From: CAWDVB01 sp963824105
GTDB taxonomy: Bacteria; Actinomycetota; Actinomycetes; Propionibacteriales; Nocardioidaceae
Direction: 5' to 3'
Length of the DNA stretch: 64,000 nt
Assembly: GCA_963824105.1 (NCBI GenBank)
Contig: CAWGNN010000006.1
Location: 62,001-126,000, forward strand
Within the stretch, counting starts at the first letter, position 1, and the number at the start of each line of letters is the position of its first letter. A program made the translations under genes and the position numbers. A model generated the notes under the pieces. The model had not been told where the DNA came from. It made no database searches and saw only the letters and a list, made by a program, of their open reading frames with translations. This document shows positions 22,976-32,175 of this stretch, in pieces.

Positions 22976-23305
22976 TCAGCTCACCGCGTGGATGCGGTCG
23001 CGCTGTTGCTGCCGGACCTGGTCCTGTTGGGCAGTCTTGTCCTGCAGCCGGGTGCGCTCGCGCGTCTGGTCGGCGCTCTTGTCCTGCAGCCGGGTGCGCT
23101 CGCGCACCTGGTCGGCTGATCCGTCGTAGTTGGGGCAGGTGGTCGGGTCACCGGTGCCGTAGCCGGGGCCGAAGCCAGCGTGCTGGGCCATCTGCTGTCC
23201 CCGCTCGACGGGGGCGGTGCCATTGGCGGCGCTCGCGGCGCCCGCGCCGACGAGTGTGATTCCAAGAACCGCCGCTGCGATTCCTGCGTATGTGCGCTTC
23301 ATCAT
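22976..23305 (-). CDS. Small secreted, charged protein with an internal repeat
   Basis: A 109-aa product with a clear signal peptide: MMKRTYAGIAAAVLGITLVGAGAASAA, with a likely cut after ASA near residue 26. The mature part includes GFGPGYGTGDPTTCPNYDG and then a highly charged helical C-terminus made of two copies of a 14-residue unit with core TRLQDK. The unit is encoded by a 42-bp tandem repeat. The Gly-Tyr-rich part with one Cys and the QDK/RER-rich tail are not a family I recognise. AAGGGA is well placed for the ATG at 23303-23305. It is divergent from nothing obvious and ends in the terminator hairpin. Confidence 0.65.
   Translation of the reverse strand: MMKRTYAGIAAAVLGITLVGAGAASAANGTAPVERGQQMAQHAGFGPGYGTGDPTTCPNYDGSADQVRERTRLQDKSADQTRERTRLQDKTAQQDQVRQQQRDRIHAVS
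23036..23119 (-). repeat. 42-bp tandem repeat, two copies
   Basis: Copies at 23036-23077 and 23078-23119 differ at a few bases and encode two 14-residue charged units of the secreted protein. Confidence 0.85.
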
Positions 23306-23473
23306 GGCCATTCCCTTCCGTGAGTCGTTTGCTTTCGATGTATCCAGCATCGGTTCCTGGGGTTTGGCTTCGACGTGCCCGCACGTGAAGGTTCCGTGAA
23401 GCTCGCAGCCCCACCGGGATCAGCTCATGCCGCGGGGCACAGTCAGGATCGACGTGTCTCTGGACGACACGGG

Positions 23474-24322
23474 TCAGAACATGACCGAGGCGAACGTCGC
23501 CGTCTGCCGGAACCCGGCGCGCTCGTAGCAGTGGATCGCCGGGACGTTGTGCGCGTTTGCATAGAGAGTGACCGACGGGGCGATGTCGCGCAGCGCGAAG
23601 GCCACGACGGCAGCCATCCCCGGCGCTGCCAGCCCCTCACCGCGCCGCTCGGGGTCCACGTAGACACCCTGGACCTGGCATGCGTACGGCGAAGCAGCCG
23701 ACACCTCCGCCTTGAAGACGACTCGGCCGTCGTCGATCCGGACGAAAGACCAGCCGGCCCCGATCAGGTGCCCAACCCTGGATCGGTAGAACTCGCCGCC
23801 GCCGCCGATGTTCGGCGAGATCCCGACCTCTTCGGTGTACATCGCGACGGCAGCCGGGTGGACCACCGGCAGGTCGTCCATGGTCGCTCGCCGCACCAGC
23901 GGATCCGGCTCCACCGTCGGCGGACCCTCGATCACCATGTGCGGTTGGTCCCAGCGTTCCTCGCGGGCCGGACCCCATGTCGGGCCGACCACGTCCCACA
24001 GCCCACGAACGTCCTCACGCAGGCCGATGATCGTCGCGCACCGACGCCCCCTGCGCAGGGCGTGCCGGGCGAAGGCATCCACCGCGCCCGGGACGGCGTG
24101 GGCGACCACGAGGTTGGCCCCGGAATGGCACAGCGAGAGCAGGCGACCCTCGGCGAAGTAGCCCCAGATCTCACCGCCGAGGGCATGGATGTCCATCCGG
24201 GTCGTGCGGATCCGGTAGTCGACGAAGACATCGACCTGAGGGTCTCCCCCGGCGATCAGTCCGGTGGCAGCCTCGACATCGTCCGGCCCCAACCGGTACA
24301 CGCCGTCGCGTCGCAGAACCAC
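23474..24322 (-). CDS. GNAT acetyltransferase with N-terminal DUF4081-like domain
   Basis: A 282-aa predicted acetyltransferase. The first ~130 residues (including DVFVDYRIRTTRMD and ILSLCHSGANLVV-like LLSLCHSGANLVVAHA) match the DUF4081 arrangement seen in actinobacteria; the C-terminal half is a GNAT/FR47-like domain with QGVYVDPERRGEGLAAPGMAAVV and VTLYANAHNVPAIHCYERAGF, the acetyl-CoA motif and terminal strand. The GTG start has TAGGCT 6 nt upstream. In relatives this gene sits close to ispG, as here; only the metalloenzyme gene intervenes. Substrate unknown. Confidence 0.85.
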   Translation of the reverse strand: MVLRRDGVYRLGPDDVEAATGLIAGGDPQVDVFVDYRIRTTRMDIHALGGEIWGYFAEGRLLSLCHSGANLVVAHAVPGAVDAFARHALRRGRRCATIIGLREDVRGLWDVVGPTWGPAREERWDQPHMVIEGPPTVEPDPLVRRATMDDLPVVHPAAVAMYTEEVGISPNIGGGGEFYRSRVGHLIGAGWSFVRIDDGRVVFKAEVSAASPYACQVQGVYVDPERRGEGLAAPGMAAVVAFALRDIAPSVTLYANAHNVPAIHCYERAGFRQTATFASVMF

Positions 24323-24328
24323 GCGCCG

Positions 24329-24334
24329 AGCCTA
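24329..24334 (-). promoter_or_regulatory. -10 box for the DUF4081/GNAT gene
   Basis: Reverse strand TAGGCT, CGGCGC, then GTG. Same leaderless geometry as dapA and thyA; TAGGCT is also the -10 of the divergent metalloenzyme promoter. Confidence 0.5.
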
Positions 24335-24435
24335 TTGCCTGAGCACGACCGACGAGGGCTCGTCCCCTGCCCAGTGGTTGAGGAGGCCGAGGCCCGTCTC
24401 GCAACCCCTCCCTGGAACTGCTCGAACCAAGGACA

Positions 24436-24463
24436 TTGACGATCATCGATGTATGGGTAGGCT
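24436..24463 (+). promoter_or_regulatory. Promoter of the ArsI/CadI-like gene
   Basis: TTGACG (-35, 24436-24441), a 16-bp spacer, TAGGCT (-10, 24458-24463), about 33 nt of leader and a good AGGAG before the ATG. One of the clearest promoters in the window. Confidence 0.7.
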
Positions 24464-24491
24464 GCAGCCTAGACATAGACAAGTATCGATA
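24444..24491 (+). promoter_or_regulatory. Candidate ArsR/SmtB-type operators
   Basis: Two 8-bp palindromes, CATCGATG (24444-24451, inside the spacer) and TATCGATA (24484-24491), lie 40 bp apart, with a perfect 14-bp palindrome TAGGCTGCAGCCTA (24458-24471) over the -10. ATCGAT-centred sites are typical of metal-sensing ArsR/CmtR repressors in actinobacteria. No regulator gene is nearby. Confidence 0.55.
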
Positions 24492-24502
24492 TAGGAGCGG
24501 CA

Positions 24503-24967
24503 ATGTCACGCCCACAGTCCCGCCTGCAGCTCGCCCTCAACGTCGACGACCTGGAGCGGTCGATCGCGTTCTACTCCACCCTGTTCGACACCGAGCCCGC
24601 GAAGGTGAAGCCCGGCTACGCAAACTTCGCGATCACCGATCCGCCGCTGAAGCTGGTGCTGATGGAGAACCCCGGCCAGGGCGGCTCGATCAACCACCTG
24701 GGCGTGGAGGTGGAGGACGTGAACGCCGTCGACGCGGTCGAGCGCCGGCTGATGCGCCGCGATCTGAATCTCCTCGACGAGAGGGAGCAGGTCTGCTGCT
24801 ACGCCAAGCAGACCAAGTTCTGGGTCGAGGGCACCCCCGACGGGGAGAGGTGGGAGGTGTACACGGTGCTGGAGGACAGCGAGTCCTTCTTCGGCGACGA
24901 GCCGAGCGAGTGCTGTGAGACGACCCCGGAGGGTAGTGGGACGGCGGCCGCCGTCGCCTGCTGTTGA
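24503..24967 (+). CDS. ArsI/CadI-family glyoxalase-fold metalloprotein
   Basis: A 154-aa vicinal-oxygen-chelate protein. It matches the ArsI/CadI group, where ArsI cleaves the carbon-arsenic bond of trivalent organoarsenicals and CadI is cadmium-induced. Expected ligands are His65 in SINHLGVEV and Glu118 in WEVYTVLED; the paired Cys98-Cys99 in QVCCYAKQ is the arsenic-binding pair. Extra pairs at 137-138 and 153-154 form a Cys-rich tail. It has its own metal-regulated-looking promoter and no linked arsenic genes. ArsI versus CadI cannot be separated from sequence alone. Confidence 0.85.
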   Translation: MSRPQSRLQLALNVDDLERSIAFYSTLFDTEPAKVKPGYANFAITDPPLKLVLMENPGQGGSINHLGVEVEDVNAVDAVERRLMRRDLNLLDEREQVCCYAKQTKFWVEGTPDGERWEVYTVLEDSESFFGDEPSECCETTPEGSGTAAAVACC

Positions 24968-24973
24968 GGCCGA

Positions 24974-26125
<1,152 letters not shown>

Positions 26126-26176
26126 GGGTGTCCTTCATGAGTGGGTGCAGGTACGACGATAGTCGAGCCGGGCGCA

Positions 26177-27496
26177 TCAACCGAGGTGGACCGGAACGAT
26201 CAGATCGGCCAGCACCAGCACGGCGCTCACCACGATGAACACCATGGCGATCGCATAGGCGGCGGGGATCATCTGGGCGACGTCGACGAAGCCGGGGTCG
26301 GGGCGGTGCCGCAACCGGGCCCAGCCCCGCCGAGCACCTTCGAAGAGGGCCCCCGCGAGGTGGCCGCCGTCGAGGGGCGGGAGCGGGACGAAATTGAGCA
26401 TCCCGATGAAGAGGTTGACCGCTCCCAACAGGAAGACGATGAACCACAGACCGTTGGACAGCGGCGCGTGGGGCTGGCTGGTCACCTCGCCCGCGATCCG
26501 GCCGGCGCCGACGACGCTGATCGGCCCGTTCGGGTCGCGCTTCTCGACACCCACCAGAGCGAGGGTGGCGTGGTAGACGCCGGAGGGCAGCCGCGTCAGG
26601 GCTTGGGCGGTGCTCACGGTGTAGTCACCCATCGTTCTCAGGACGTAGCCGGGTCCCTGACGGACCATCCCGGTCTGGGTGAGGATGCCGAGGAAGCCCA
26701 CGTCGACGTACTGGTCGGGCTGGATCGTGCCGCTGCTGGTCACCGCGGGGCGGACCGAGACCACCGTCTTGGTGCTGGTGGTCATCGCCTGCCCGCCGCG
26801 GAGGAACCCGATGGTGACCTCCTTGTCCCCGTTGGCGCGGATCAGCTCGGTGAGCTGGTCCCACGACGTGACCGGAGCGCCGTCGAAGGTGGTGATGGTG
26901 TCCCCGGCCTGAAGGCCGGCGAGCTTCGCCGGAGCGACCGGGTCCGAAGCCGTGCAGGCCCGGTTGGCCTCGGTGGCCGGGACCACACAGTCGGACACCT
27001 GGCTGATGGTGAGAGTCGCCGTGGGGACCCCGTGGATCATGAAGACCGAGCCGAGCAGCAGGAAGGCCAGCACGAGGTTCACCGTCGCCCCGGAGCCCAT
27101 GACGACGACCTTCTTCCACCAGGGCAGCCGGTAGAACAGGCGGTCCTCCTCACCGGGCCTGACGATCTCGAACTCCGCCTTGCGGGCATCGGAGATCATC
27201 TGGGTGAACATGCCCGTGTTGGTCTCCGGCACGGTCCCCTCGGCCTGGTCCGGACCGGGGGGCAGCATCCCGACGATCTTCACGTAGCCGCCGAGCGGGA
27301 CCGACTTGAAGCCGTACTCGGTCTCGCCGCGGACCCGGGACCAGATCTTGCTGCCGAACCCGATGAAGAACTCCGTCACACGGGCGCCGAAGAGCTTGGC
27401 CGTGAGGAAGTGCCCGGCTTCGTGGAGCGCGATGGAGAGGGCAAGCCCGAGGACGAAGAGGGCCACGCCCAGGGCGTAGAGAAACGCCGTCGTCAT
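26177..27496 (-). CDS. Site-2 protease RseP/Rip1-like
   Basis: A membrane zinc metalloprotease that cuts transmembrane segments, for example of anti-sigma factors. The 439-aa protein has HEAGH at residues ~25-29 in the first helix (IALHEAGHFLTAKLFG), one PDZ domain around LAGLQAGDTITTFDG, and the NxxPxPxLDG motif FVPLPPLDGGHL in the third core helix. Four hydrophobic segments are visible. The M. tuberculosis homologue is Rip1. The ATG overlaps the dxr stop (ATGA, 27493-27496). The longer open frame upstream is antisense to dxr and is ignored. Confidence 0.93.
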   Translation of the reverse strand: MTTAFLYALGVALFVLGLALSIALHEAGHFLTAKLFGARVTEFFIGFGSKIWSRVRGETEYGFKSVPLGGYVKIVGMLPPGPDQAEGTVPETNTGMFTQMISDARKAEFEIVRPGEEDRLFYRLPWWKKVVVMGSGATVNLVLAFLLLGSVFMIHGVPTATLTISQVSDCVVPATEANRACTASDPVAPAKLAGLQAGDTITTFDGAPVTSWDQLTELIRANGDKEVTIGFLRGGQAMTTSTKTVVSVRPAVTSSGTIQPDQYVDVGFLGILTQTGMVRQGPGYVLRTMGDYTVSTAQALTRLPSGVYHATLALVGVEKRDPNGPISVVGAGRIAGEVTSQPHAPLSNGLWFIVFLLGAVNLFIGMLNFVPLPPLDGGHLAGALFEGARRGWARLRHRPDPGFVDVAQMIPAAYAIAMVFIVVSAVLVLADLIVPVHLG

Positions 27497-28605
27497 CCCA
27501 GGTCCTCCCGGCTCGCGCCCAGTAGCTCCGCGGCGCGGGTACGGGCCCACGCGTCGGCGTCGAGGACGTCCTCGACGGTCAGCGTCGCCTTCGAGGGTAC
27601 GTCGTGGGCGGTGACGACCTGCTCCACGGTGTCCACGATGTCGAGGAAGCCGATCCGACCGCCGAGGAACTCCTCGACGCACACCTCGTTGGCGGCGTTG
27701 TAGACCGCCGGCGCGGTGTGGCCGGCCGCTGCCACCTGGCGAGCAAGGCGTACTGCGGTGAAGACGTTCTCGTCGAGCGGGTAGAAGTCCCAGCCCTGCT
27801 GCACCGACCAGTCGACCGGAGGAGCAACGTCGGGCACGCGGGCCGGCCAGTCCAGGCCCAGGGCGATGGGGATGAGCATGGTCGGAGGGCTGGCCTGGGC
27901 GATCGTGGAGCCGTCGACGTACTCGACCATGGAGTGCACCACCGACGTCGGGTGGACCACCACGACGATCCGGTCCAGCGGCACTCGGAAGAGGAGATGG
28001 GCCTCGATCACCTCCAGGCCCTTGTTCACCAACGTCGCGGAGTTGACCGTGATCACCGGGCCCATCGACCAGGTCGGGTGGGCGAGCGCCTGCTCGGGGG
28101 TCACCGCAGCCAGTCTCTCGCGGTCCCAGCCGCGGAACGGCCCCCCGCTGGCGGTCAGCACCAGCCGTCGAACGTCGGACGGCTCCCCCACTCGCAGGCA
28201 CTGGGCCAGCGCACTGTGCTCGGAGTCGACCGGCACGATCTGGCCCGGCCGGGCCAGCCCCGCCACGATCGGACCGCCGATGATGAGCGACTCCTTGTTG
28301 GCCAGTGCGAGTCGATTGCCGGCCTCGAGGGCGGCGATGGTGGGACGCAGCCCCACCGCCCCGGTGATCCCGTTGAGGACCACGTCGCACCGGGTTGCGG
28401 CCGCCTCGACCGAGGCCTCCTCGCCCGCTCCATGGATACGGGGGGCGAACTCCTCGACCTGCTCTGCGAAGAGCGCGGGGTTGCCCCCTCCGGCGGTCAG
28501 GCCGACAACCCGGAACCGCCCGGGATTGGCCCGGACCAGGTCGAGCGCCTGGCGGCCGATGGACCCGGTCGAGCCCAAGATGATGATGTCGCGAAGTTCT
28601 GTCAC
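27493..28605 (-). CDS. dxr: 1-deoxy-D-xylulose 5-phosphate reductoisomerase
   Basis: First dedicated MEP-pathway step, giving MEP from DXP with NADPH. The 370-aa protein begins with LRDIIILGSTGSIGRQALD (NADPH-binding), followed by ALANKESLIIGG, VDSEHSAL and the TASGGPFRG motif, which shape the metal and substrate site. GTG at 28603-28605 is chosen because CACGAT lies exactly 6 nt upstream, the same hexamer as at lrp. It is translationally coupled to the site-2 protease. Divergent from the small membrane protein at 28679. Confidence 0.94.
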   Translation of the reverse strand: MTELRDIIILGSTGSIGRQALDLVRANPGRFRVVGLTAGGGNPALFAEQVEEFAPRIHGAGEEASVEAAATRCDVVLNGITGAVGLRPTIAALEAGNRLALANKESLIIGGPIVAGLARPGQIVPVDSEHSALAQCLRVGEPSDVRRLVLTASGGPFRGWDRERLAAVTPEQALAHPTWSMGPVITVNSATLVNKGLEVIEAHLLFRVPLDRIVVVVHPTSVVHSMVEYVDGSTIAQASPPTMLIPIALGLDWPARVPDVAPPVDWSVQQGWDFYPLDENVFTAVRLARQVAAAGHTAPAVYNAANEVCVEEFLGGRIGFLDIVDTVEQVVTAHDVPSKATLTVEDVLDADAWARTRAAELLGASREDLG

Positions 28606-28611
28606 CGGACT

Positions 28612-28617
28612 ATCGTG
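28612..28617 (-). promoter_or_regulatory. -10-like box for dxr
   Basis: CACGAT (reverse strand), AGTCCG, GTG. Same hexamer as the lrp -10 and the same 6-nt spacing; probable leaderless start. Confidence 0.4.
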
Positions 28618-28678
28618 CCAAGTCCGGAAACCGGAGGCGGCTCGGGATACTCTGAATCTCCAAAGACTGGGAGGTCTC

Positions 28679-28987
28679 GTGGGTATCTCGTTCTCAGGTA
28701 TGACGGCGTTCACCAAGGGGAACGTCGCCAAGATCCTGATCTCCTTCGGCCTGTTCCTGCTCATGTTCATCTACTTCTATGGCCCGCCGCTGGTGCCCGC
28801 GCTCCGCAACTCCGCCATCGAGCGCTGCAACGTCGACCAGGGCGGCGACTACCGCAGCTACCGGCTCGAATGGATCAGCTGGGGATTCACCAGCCCTGAG
28901 CTGACGCCGCACTGGAAGTGCGTCAACAAGGACCACCCCTACGACAGCGCGATCGACTACGGCTGGTACGCCGGCCTGAAGTTCTGA
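28679..28987 (+). CDS. Small single-pass membrane protein, unknown
   Basis: A 102-aa protein. One hydrophobic segment (KILISFGLFLLMFIYFYGPPL, about residues 18-38) is followed by a polar domain RNSAIERCNVDQGGDYRSYRLEWISWGF with two cysteines overall (Cys50 and Cys81 region), probably outside the membrane. Its aromatic richness (Trp/Tyr near RLEWISWGF and YGWYAGLKF) is notable. GGGAGG precedes the GTG by 5 nt. No family name. It ends before a strong bidirectional terminator. Confidence 0.6.
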   Translation: MGISFSGMTAFTKGNVAKILISFGLFLLMFIYFYGPPLVPALRNSAIERCNVDQGGDYRSYRLEWISWGFTSPELTPHWKCVNKDHPYDSAIDYGWYAGLKF

Positions 28988-29002
28988 CCGCCGGATCCGA
29001 GC

Positions 29003-29043
29003 AAAGCAGAGGGGCCCGTCCGTCGGACAGGCCCCTCTGCTTT
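29003..29043. terminator. Bidirectional terminator
   Basis: AAAGCAGAGGGGCC pairs with GGCCCCTCTGCTTT around a short loop, with U/A runs on both sides. It lies between two converging genes and is the clearest intrinsic terminator here. Confidence 0.85.
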
Positions 29044-29073
29044 CCCCCAGGGCTTTCCCCCAAGGCGCGCTGC

Positions 29074-30501
29074 TCAGCCCATGTAGGACATCACGTGCTT
29101 GATGCGCGTGTAGTCCTCCAGGCCGTACATCGAGAGGTCCTTGCCGTAGCCGGAGTGCTTGAACCCTCCATGCGGCATCTCCGCCACGAACGGGATGTGG
29201 GTGTTGATCCAGACGACGCCGAAGTTGAGCCGCTTCGACACGCGGAGCGCCCGGGAGTGGTCCTTGGTCCACACCGAGGAGGCCAGCCCGTACCGCACGC
29301 CGTTCGCCCAGCTCAGAGCCTCCGCCTCGTCGCTGAACTTCTGCACGGTGATGACCGGGCCGAAGATCTCGTCCTGGATCACCTCGTCGTCCTGGTGCAG
29401 GTCCGAGACCACGGTCGGCTCGTAGAAGAAGCCCTGTGAGCCGATCCGGTGCCCGCCGGTCTGCAAGCTGGCGTGGTCGGGAAGCCGGTCGATGAAGCCA
29501 GCGACCCGGTCGAGCTGGTTGACGTTGTTCAGCGCGCCGTAGTCGATGCCCTCCTCGTCGGGCATGCCTGTCCTGGTGTTGCGGGCAGCCTCGGTGAGGG
29601 CGGCGACGAAGTCGTCGTAGATGCCCGGTGCAGCCACGACGCGGGTGGCCGCGGTGCAGTCCTGGCCGGCGTTGAAGTAGCCGCCCACCTGGATCGCCTC
29701 GACGGCGGCCTCGAGGTCGGCGTCGTCGAAGATGATGACCGGGGCCTTGCCGCCCAGCTCGAGGTGGACCCGCTTGACCTGGTCGGCTGCCGACCCGGCG
29801 ACCTCCTTGCCGGCGCGGACCGAGCCGGTGATGGCGACCATCTCCGGGGTCGGGTGCTCCACGATCGCGCGGCCGGTGTCCCGGTCGCCGGTGATGACGT
29901 TGAAGACTCCCGGCGGCAGGAACTCCTGGGCCAGCTCGGCGAACATCGTCGTCGTGGCAGGGGTGGTGTCGGACGGCTTGAGCACGACGGCGTTGCCGGC
30001 GGCAAGGGCCGGACCGATCTTCCAGATCATCATCATCAGCGGGTAGTTCCACGGGGTGACCTGGCCGACCACACCGATCGGCTCCCGGCGGATCTGGCTG
30101 TTGAAGTCCTTCATGTACTCACCCGAGGACCGCCCCTCCAGGACACGGGCGGCACCGGCGAAGAACCGGAGCTGGTCGACGCAGGGCGGGAGCTCCTCCG
30201 AGGCCGTCAGACTGATCGGCTTGCCGGTGTTCTCACACTCAGCGGCGGTGAACTCATCCGAACGCGCCTCGAGCGCGTCGGCGATCTTGAGCAAGGCCAG
30301 CTGGCGCTCGGCCGGGGTGGTCTCTCCCCAGGTCTCGAACGCACCCGAGGCAGCGCGCATGGCCGCGTCGACGTCCTCACGGCCCGACATCGGGGCGGTG
30401 GCGTACACCTGTCCCGTCGCGGGATTCACCACGTCGTAGGTCTCGCCAGAGAGGGAATCGGTCGGCTTGCCGTCAATGATGTTGCGGAAGGTCTTGGACA
30501 T
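29074..30501 (-). CDS. Gamma-aminobutyraldehyde dehydrogenase-like aldehyde dehydrogenase
   Basis: A 475-aa NAD(P)-dependent aldehyde dehydrogenase. The active cysteine is in NAGQDCTAATRVV and the general-base Glu in HLELGGKAPVIIFDDADL. VTPWNYPLMMMIWKIGPALAAGN and FHDEIFGPV-like VIQDEIFGPVITV are typical. The N-terminus (RNIIDGKPTDSLSGET) is closest to gamma-aminobutyraldehyde and betaine aldehyde dehydrogenases, the step after putrescine oxidation or transamination. The ATG (30499-30501) begins MSKTFRNIIDG; earlier frame is non-coding. It is divergent from the aminotransferase with shared regulatory motifs between them. Confidence 0.9.
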   Translation of the reverse strand: MSKTFRNIIDGKPTDSLSGETYDVVNPATGQVYATAPMSGREDVDAAMRAASGAFETWGETTPAERQLALLKIADALEARSDEFTAAECENTGKPISLTASEELPPCVDQLRFFAGAARVLEGRSSGEYMKDFNSQIRREPIGVVGQVTPWNYPLMMMIWKIGPALAAGNAVVLKPSDTTPATTTMFAELAQEFLPPGVFNVITGDRDTGRAIVEHPTPEMVAITGSVRAGKEVAGSAADQVKRVHLELGGKAPVIIFDDADLEAAVEAIQVGGYFNAGQDCTAATRVVAAPGIYDDFVAALTEAARNTRTGMPDEEGIDYGALNNVNQLDRVAGFIDRLPDHASLQTGGHRIGSQGFFYEPTVVSDLHQDDEVIQDEIFGPVITVQKFSDEAEALSWANGVRYGLASSVWTKDHSRALRVSKRLNFGVVWINTHIPFVAEMPHGGFKHSGYGKDLSMYGLEDYTRIKHVMSYMG

Positions 30502-30544
30502 GCCCCCGAGCCTAACCCCGAGAAGGACCGCCAGGGAAGCACTT

Positions 30545-30571
30545 CCCAACGAAATCGGTTGAAATTCGGGC
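30545..30571. promoter_or_regulatory. Candidate Lrp-type binding site A
   Basis: Core CAACGAAATCG then GAAATT, about 44 bp upstream of the aldehyde dehydrogenase start. It shares the CAACGAA...AAATT pattern with sites at 30607 and 39171, allowing a one-base gap. Confidence 0.5.
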
Positions 30572-30606
30572 TTTAGATTGGCGAGGTTCATGGTTGGCGC
30601 CGCCTT

Positions 30607-30635
30607 GTGCAACGAATTTGCTTGCAAAATTGCGG
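30607..30635. promoter_or_regulatory. Candidate Lrp-type binding site B
   Basis: GCAACGAATTTGCTTGCAAAATTG, partly self-complementary. By eye it matches 18 of 23 bases of the motif at the lrp/potD promoter. It lies 68 bp before the aminotransferase ATG. Confidence 0.55.
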
Positions 30636-30702
30636 TGGAGGCGCGACCATGGGGGCACCGGCTGCCCGTCCCGCGGGCACCGAACGATCAGGAGTGATAC
30701 CC

Positions 30703-32091
30703 ATGGCGGCAACGCCGTACACCAGCGACGACAACGCGCGACTCCAGCAAGCCGCTCGCGACCACCTCTGGATGCACTTCACGCGGATGTCCAGCTACGA
30801 GACCTCGGACGTCCCCATCATCGTGCGGGGCGAGGGCGCCTACATCTACGACATCCACGGCAACCGCTACCTGGACGGGCTCGGCGGACTGTTCGTGAAC
30901 CAGCTCGGCCACGGCCGGACCGACCTCGCCGAGGTTGCCGCCAAGCAGGCCGCTGAGCTGGCCTTCTTCCCGCTGTGGTCCTACGCCCACCCCAAGTCGA
31001 TCGAGCTCGCCGAGCGGCTGGCCGGCTACGCCCCCGGCGATCTGAACCGCATCTTCTTCACCACCGGCGGTGGCGAGGCGGTCGAGTCGGCGTGGAAGCT
31101 GGCCAAGAACTACTACAAGCTCACCGGCCGGCCGATGAAGCACAAGGTCATCAGCCGGGCGATCGCGTACCACGGCACCACCCAGGGCGCCCTGTCGATC
31201 ACCGGGCTTCCGGAGCTCAAGGCTGTCTTCGAGCCGCTGGTCCCTTCGACCTTCCGCGTGCCGAACACCAACTTCTACCGCGCCCCCGAGCACGGCGACG
31301 ACCTGGAGGCCTTCGGCCGTTGGGCCGCCGACCAGATCGCGGTTGCCATCGAGAACGAGGGGCCCGAGACCGTCGCCGCGGTCTTCCTCGAGCCGGTGCA
31401 GAACTCCGGTGGCTGCTTCCCGCCGCCGCCGGGGTACTTCCAGCGGGTCCGCGAGATCTGCGACGAGTACGACGTGCTGCTGGTCTCCGACGAGGTGATC
31501 TGCGCCTACGGCCGACTCGGCGAGATGTTCGGGTCGACCCGCTACGACTACGTCCCCGACATCATCACCACCGCCAAGGGCCTGACCTCCGGGTACAGCC
31601 CGATGGGAGCGATGATCGCGTCCGACCGGCTGATGGAGCCGTTCCTGAAGGAGCAGAACACCTTCCTCCACGGCTACACCTTCGGCGGGCACCCGGTCTC
31701 GGCCGCGGTGGCGCTGGAGAACATCAACATCTTCGAGCGCGAGGGCATCCTGCAGCACGTCCGCGACAACGAGGGCGGGTTCCGCGCCACGCTGGAGAAG
31801 CTGCTCGACCTGCCGATCGTCGGTGACGTCCGCGGCGACGGCTACTTCTACGGGATCGAGCTGGTCAAGGACAAGACGACCAAGGAGACCTTCAACGACG
31901 AGGAGTCCGAGCACCTGCTCCGCGGCTTCCTCTCCAAGGCGCTCTACGAGAACGGTCTCTACTGCCGGGCCGATGACCGCGGCGACCCGGTCATCCAGCT
32001 CTCGCCGCCGCTGATCACCGACCAGACGCACTTCGACGAGATCGAGCAGATCCTGCGCTCGGTGCTCAAGGAAGCATCCGCCCACATCTGA
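30703..32091 (+). CDS. Class III aminotransferase, probably polyamine:pyruvate type
   Basis: A 462-aa PLP-dependent omega-aminotransferase. The Schiff-base lysine lies in IITTAKGLTSGYSP; FFTTGGGEAVESAWKLAKNYY and LLVSDEVICAYGRLG (the Asp that contacts the pyridine nitrogen) are class III landmarks. Related enzymes use putrescine, beta-alanine or GABA as donors and pyruvate as acceptor. GGAG at 30691-30694 supports the ATG at 30703; the longer frame upstream lacks family residues. Its divergence from an aldehyde dehydrogenase and the shared motif suggest putrescine to 4-aminobutanal to GABA. Exact donor unproven. Confidence 0.9.
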   Translation: MAATPYTSDDNARLQQAARDHLWMHFTRMSSYETSDVPIIVRGEGAYIYDIHGNRYLDGLGGLFVNQLGHGRTDLAEVAAKQAAELAFFPLWSYAHPKSIELAERLAGYAPGDLNRIFFTTGGGEAVESAWKLAKNYYKLTGRPMKHKVISRAIAYHGTTQGALSITGLPELKAVFEPLVPSTFRVPNTNFYRAPEHGDDLEAFGRWAADQIAVAIENEGPETVAAVFLEPVQNSGGCFPPPPGYFQRVREICDEYDVLLVSDEVICAYGRLGEMFGSTRYDYVPDIITTAKGLTSGYSPMGAMIASDRLMEPFLKEQNTFLHGYTFGGHPVSAAVALENINIFEREGILQHVRDNEGGFRATLEKLLDLPIVGDVRGDGYFYGIELVKDKTTKETFNDEESEHLLRGFLSKALYENGLYCRADDRGDPVIQLSPPLITDQTHFDEIEQILRSVLKEASAHI

Positions 32092-32100
32092 TTCCCGACC

Positions 32101-32148
32101 ACGAACCGCGGGAGGCTCGGCCAAAGGGTCGCGCCTCCCGCGTTTCGT
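32101..32148. terminator. Terminator between aminotransferase and radical SAM gene
   Basis: CGCGGGAGGC (from 32107) pairs with GCCTCCCGCG (to 32142), extended by ACGAA/TTTCGT flanks, then a T-rich stretch. It lies between converging genes. Confidence 0.75.
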
Positions 32149-32175
32149 TGGCGTCAGGACCGGGGTGGTTGTCCC

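Noticed and set aside
22976..23350. Longer start for the secreted repeat protein (MLDTSKANDSRKG)
   Set aside because: The extra N-terminus would bury the signal peptide and the ribosome-binding AAGGGA is placed for the later ATG.
26141..27703. 520-codon plus-strand frame opposite the site-2 protease and dxr
   Set aside because: Antisense to two well-supported genes; no domain.
28606..28770. Longer N-terminus for dxr
   Set aside because: Upstream residues do not match Dxr and would reach into the divergent small gene's start; the hexamer and GTG fit better.
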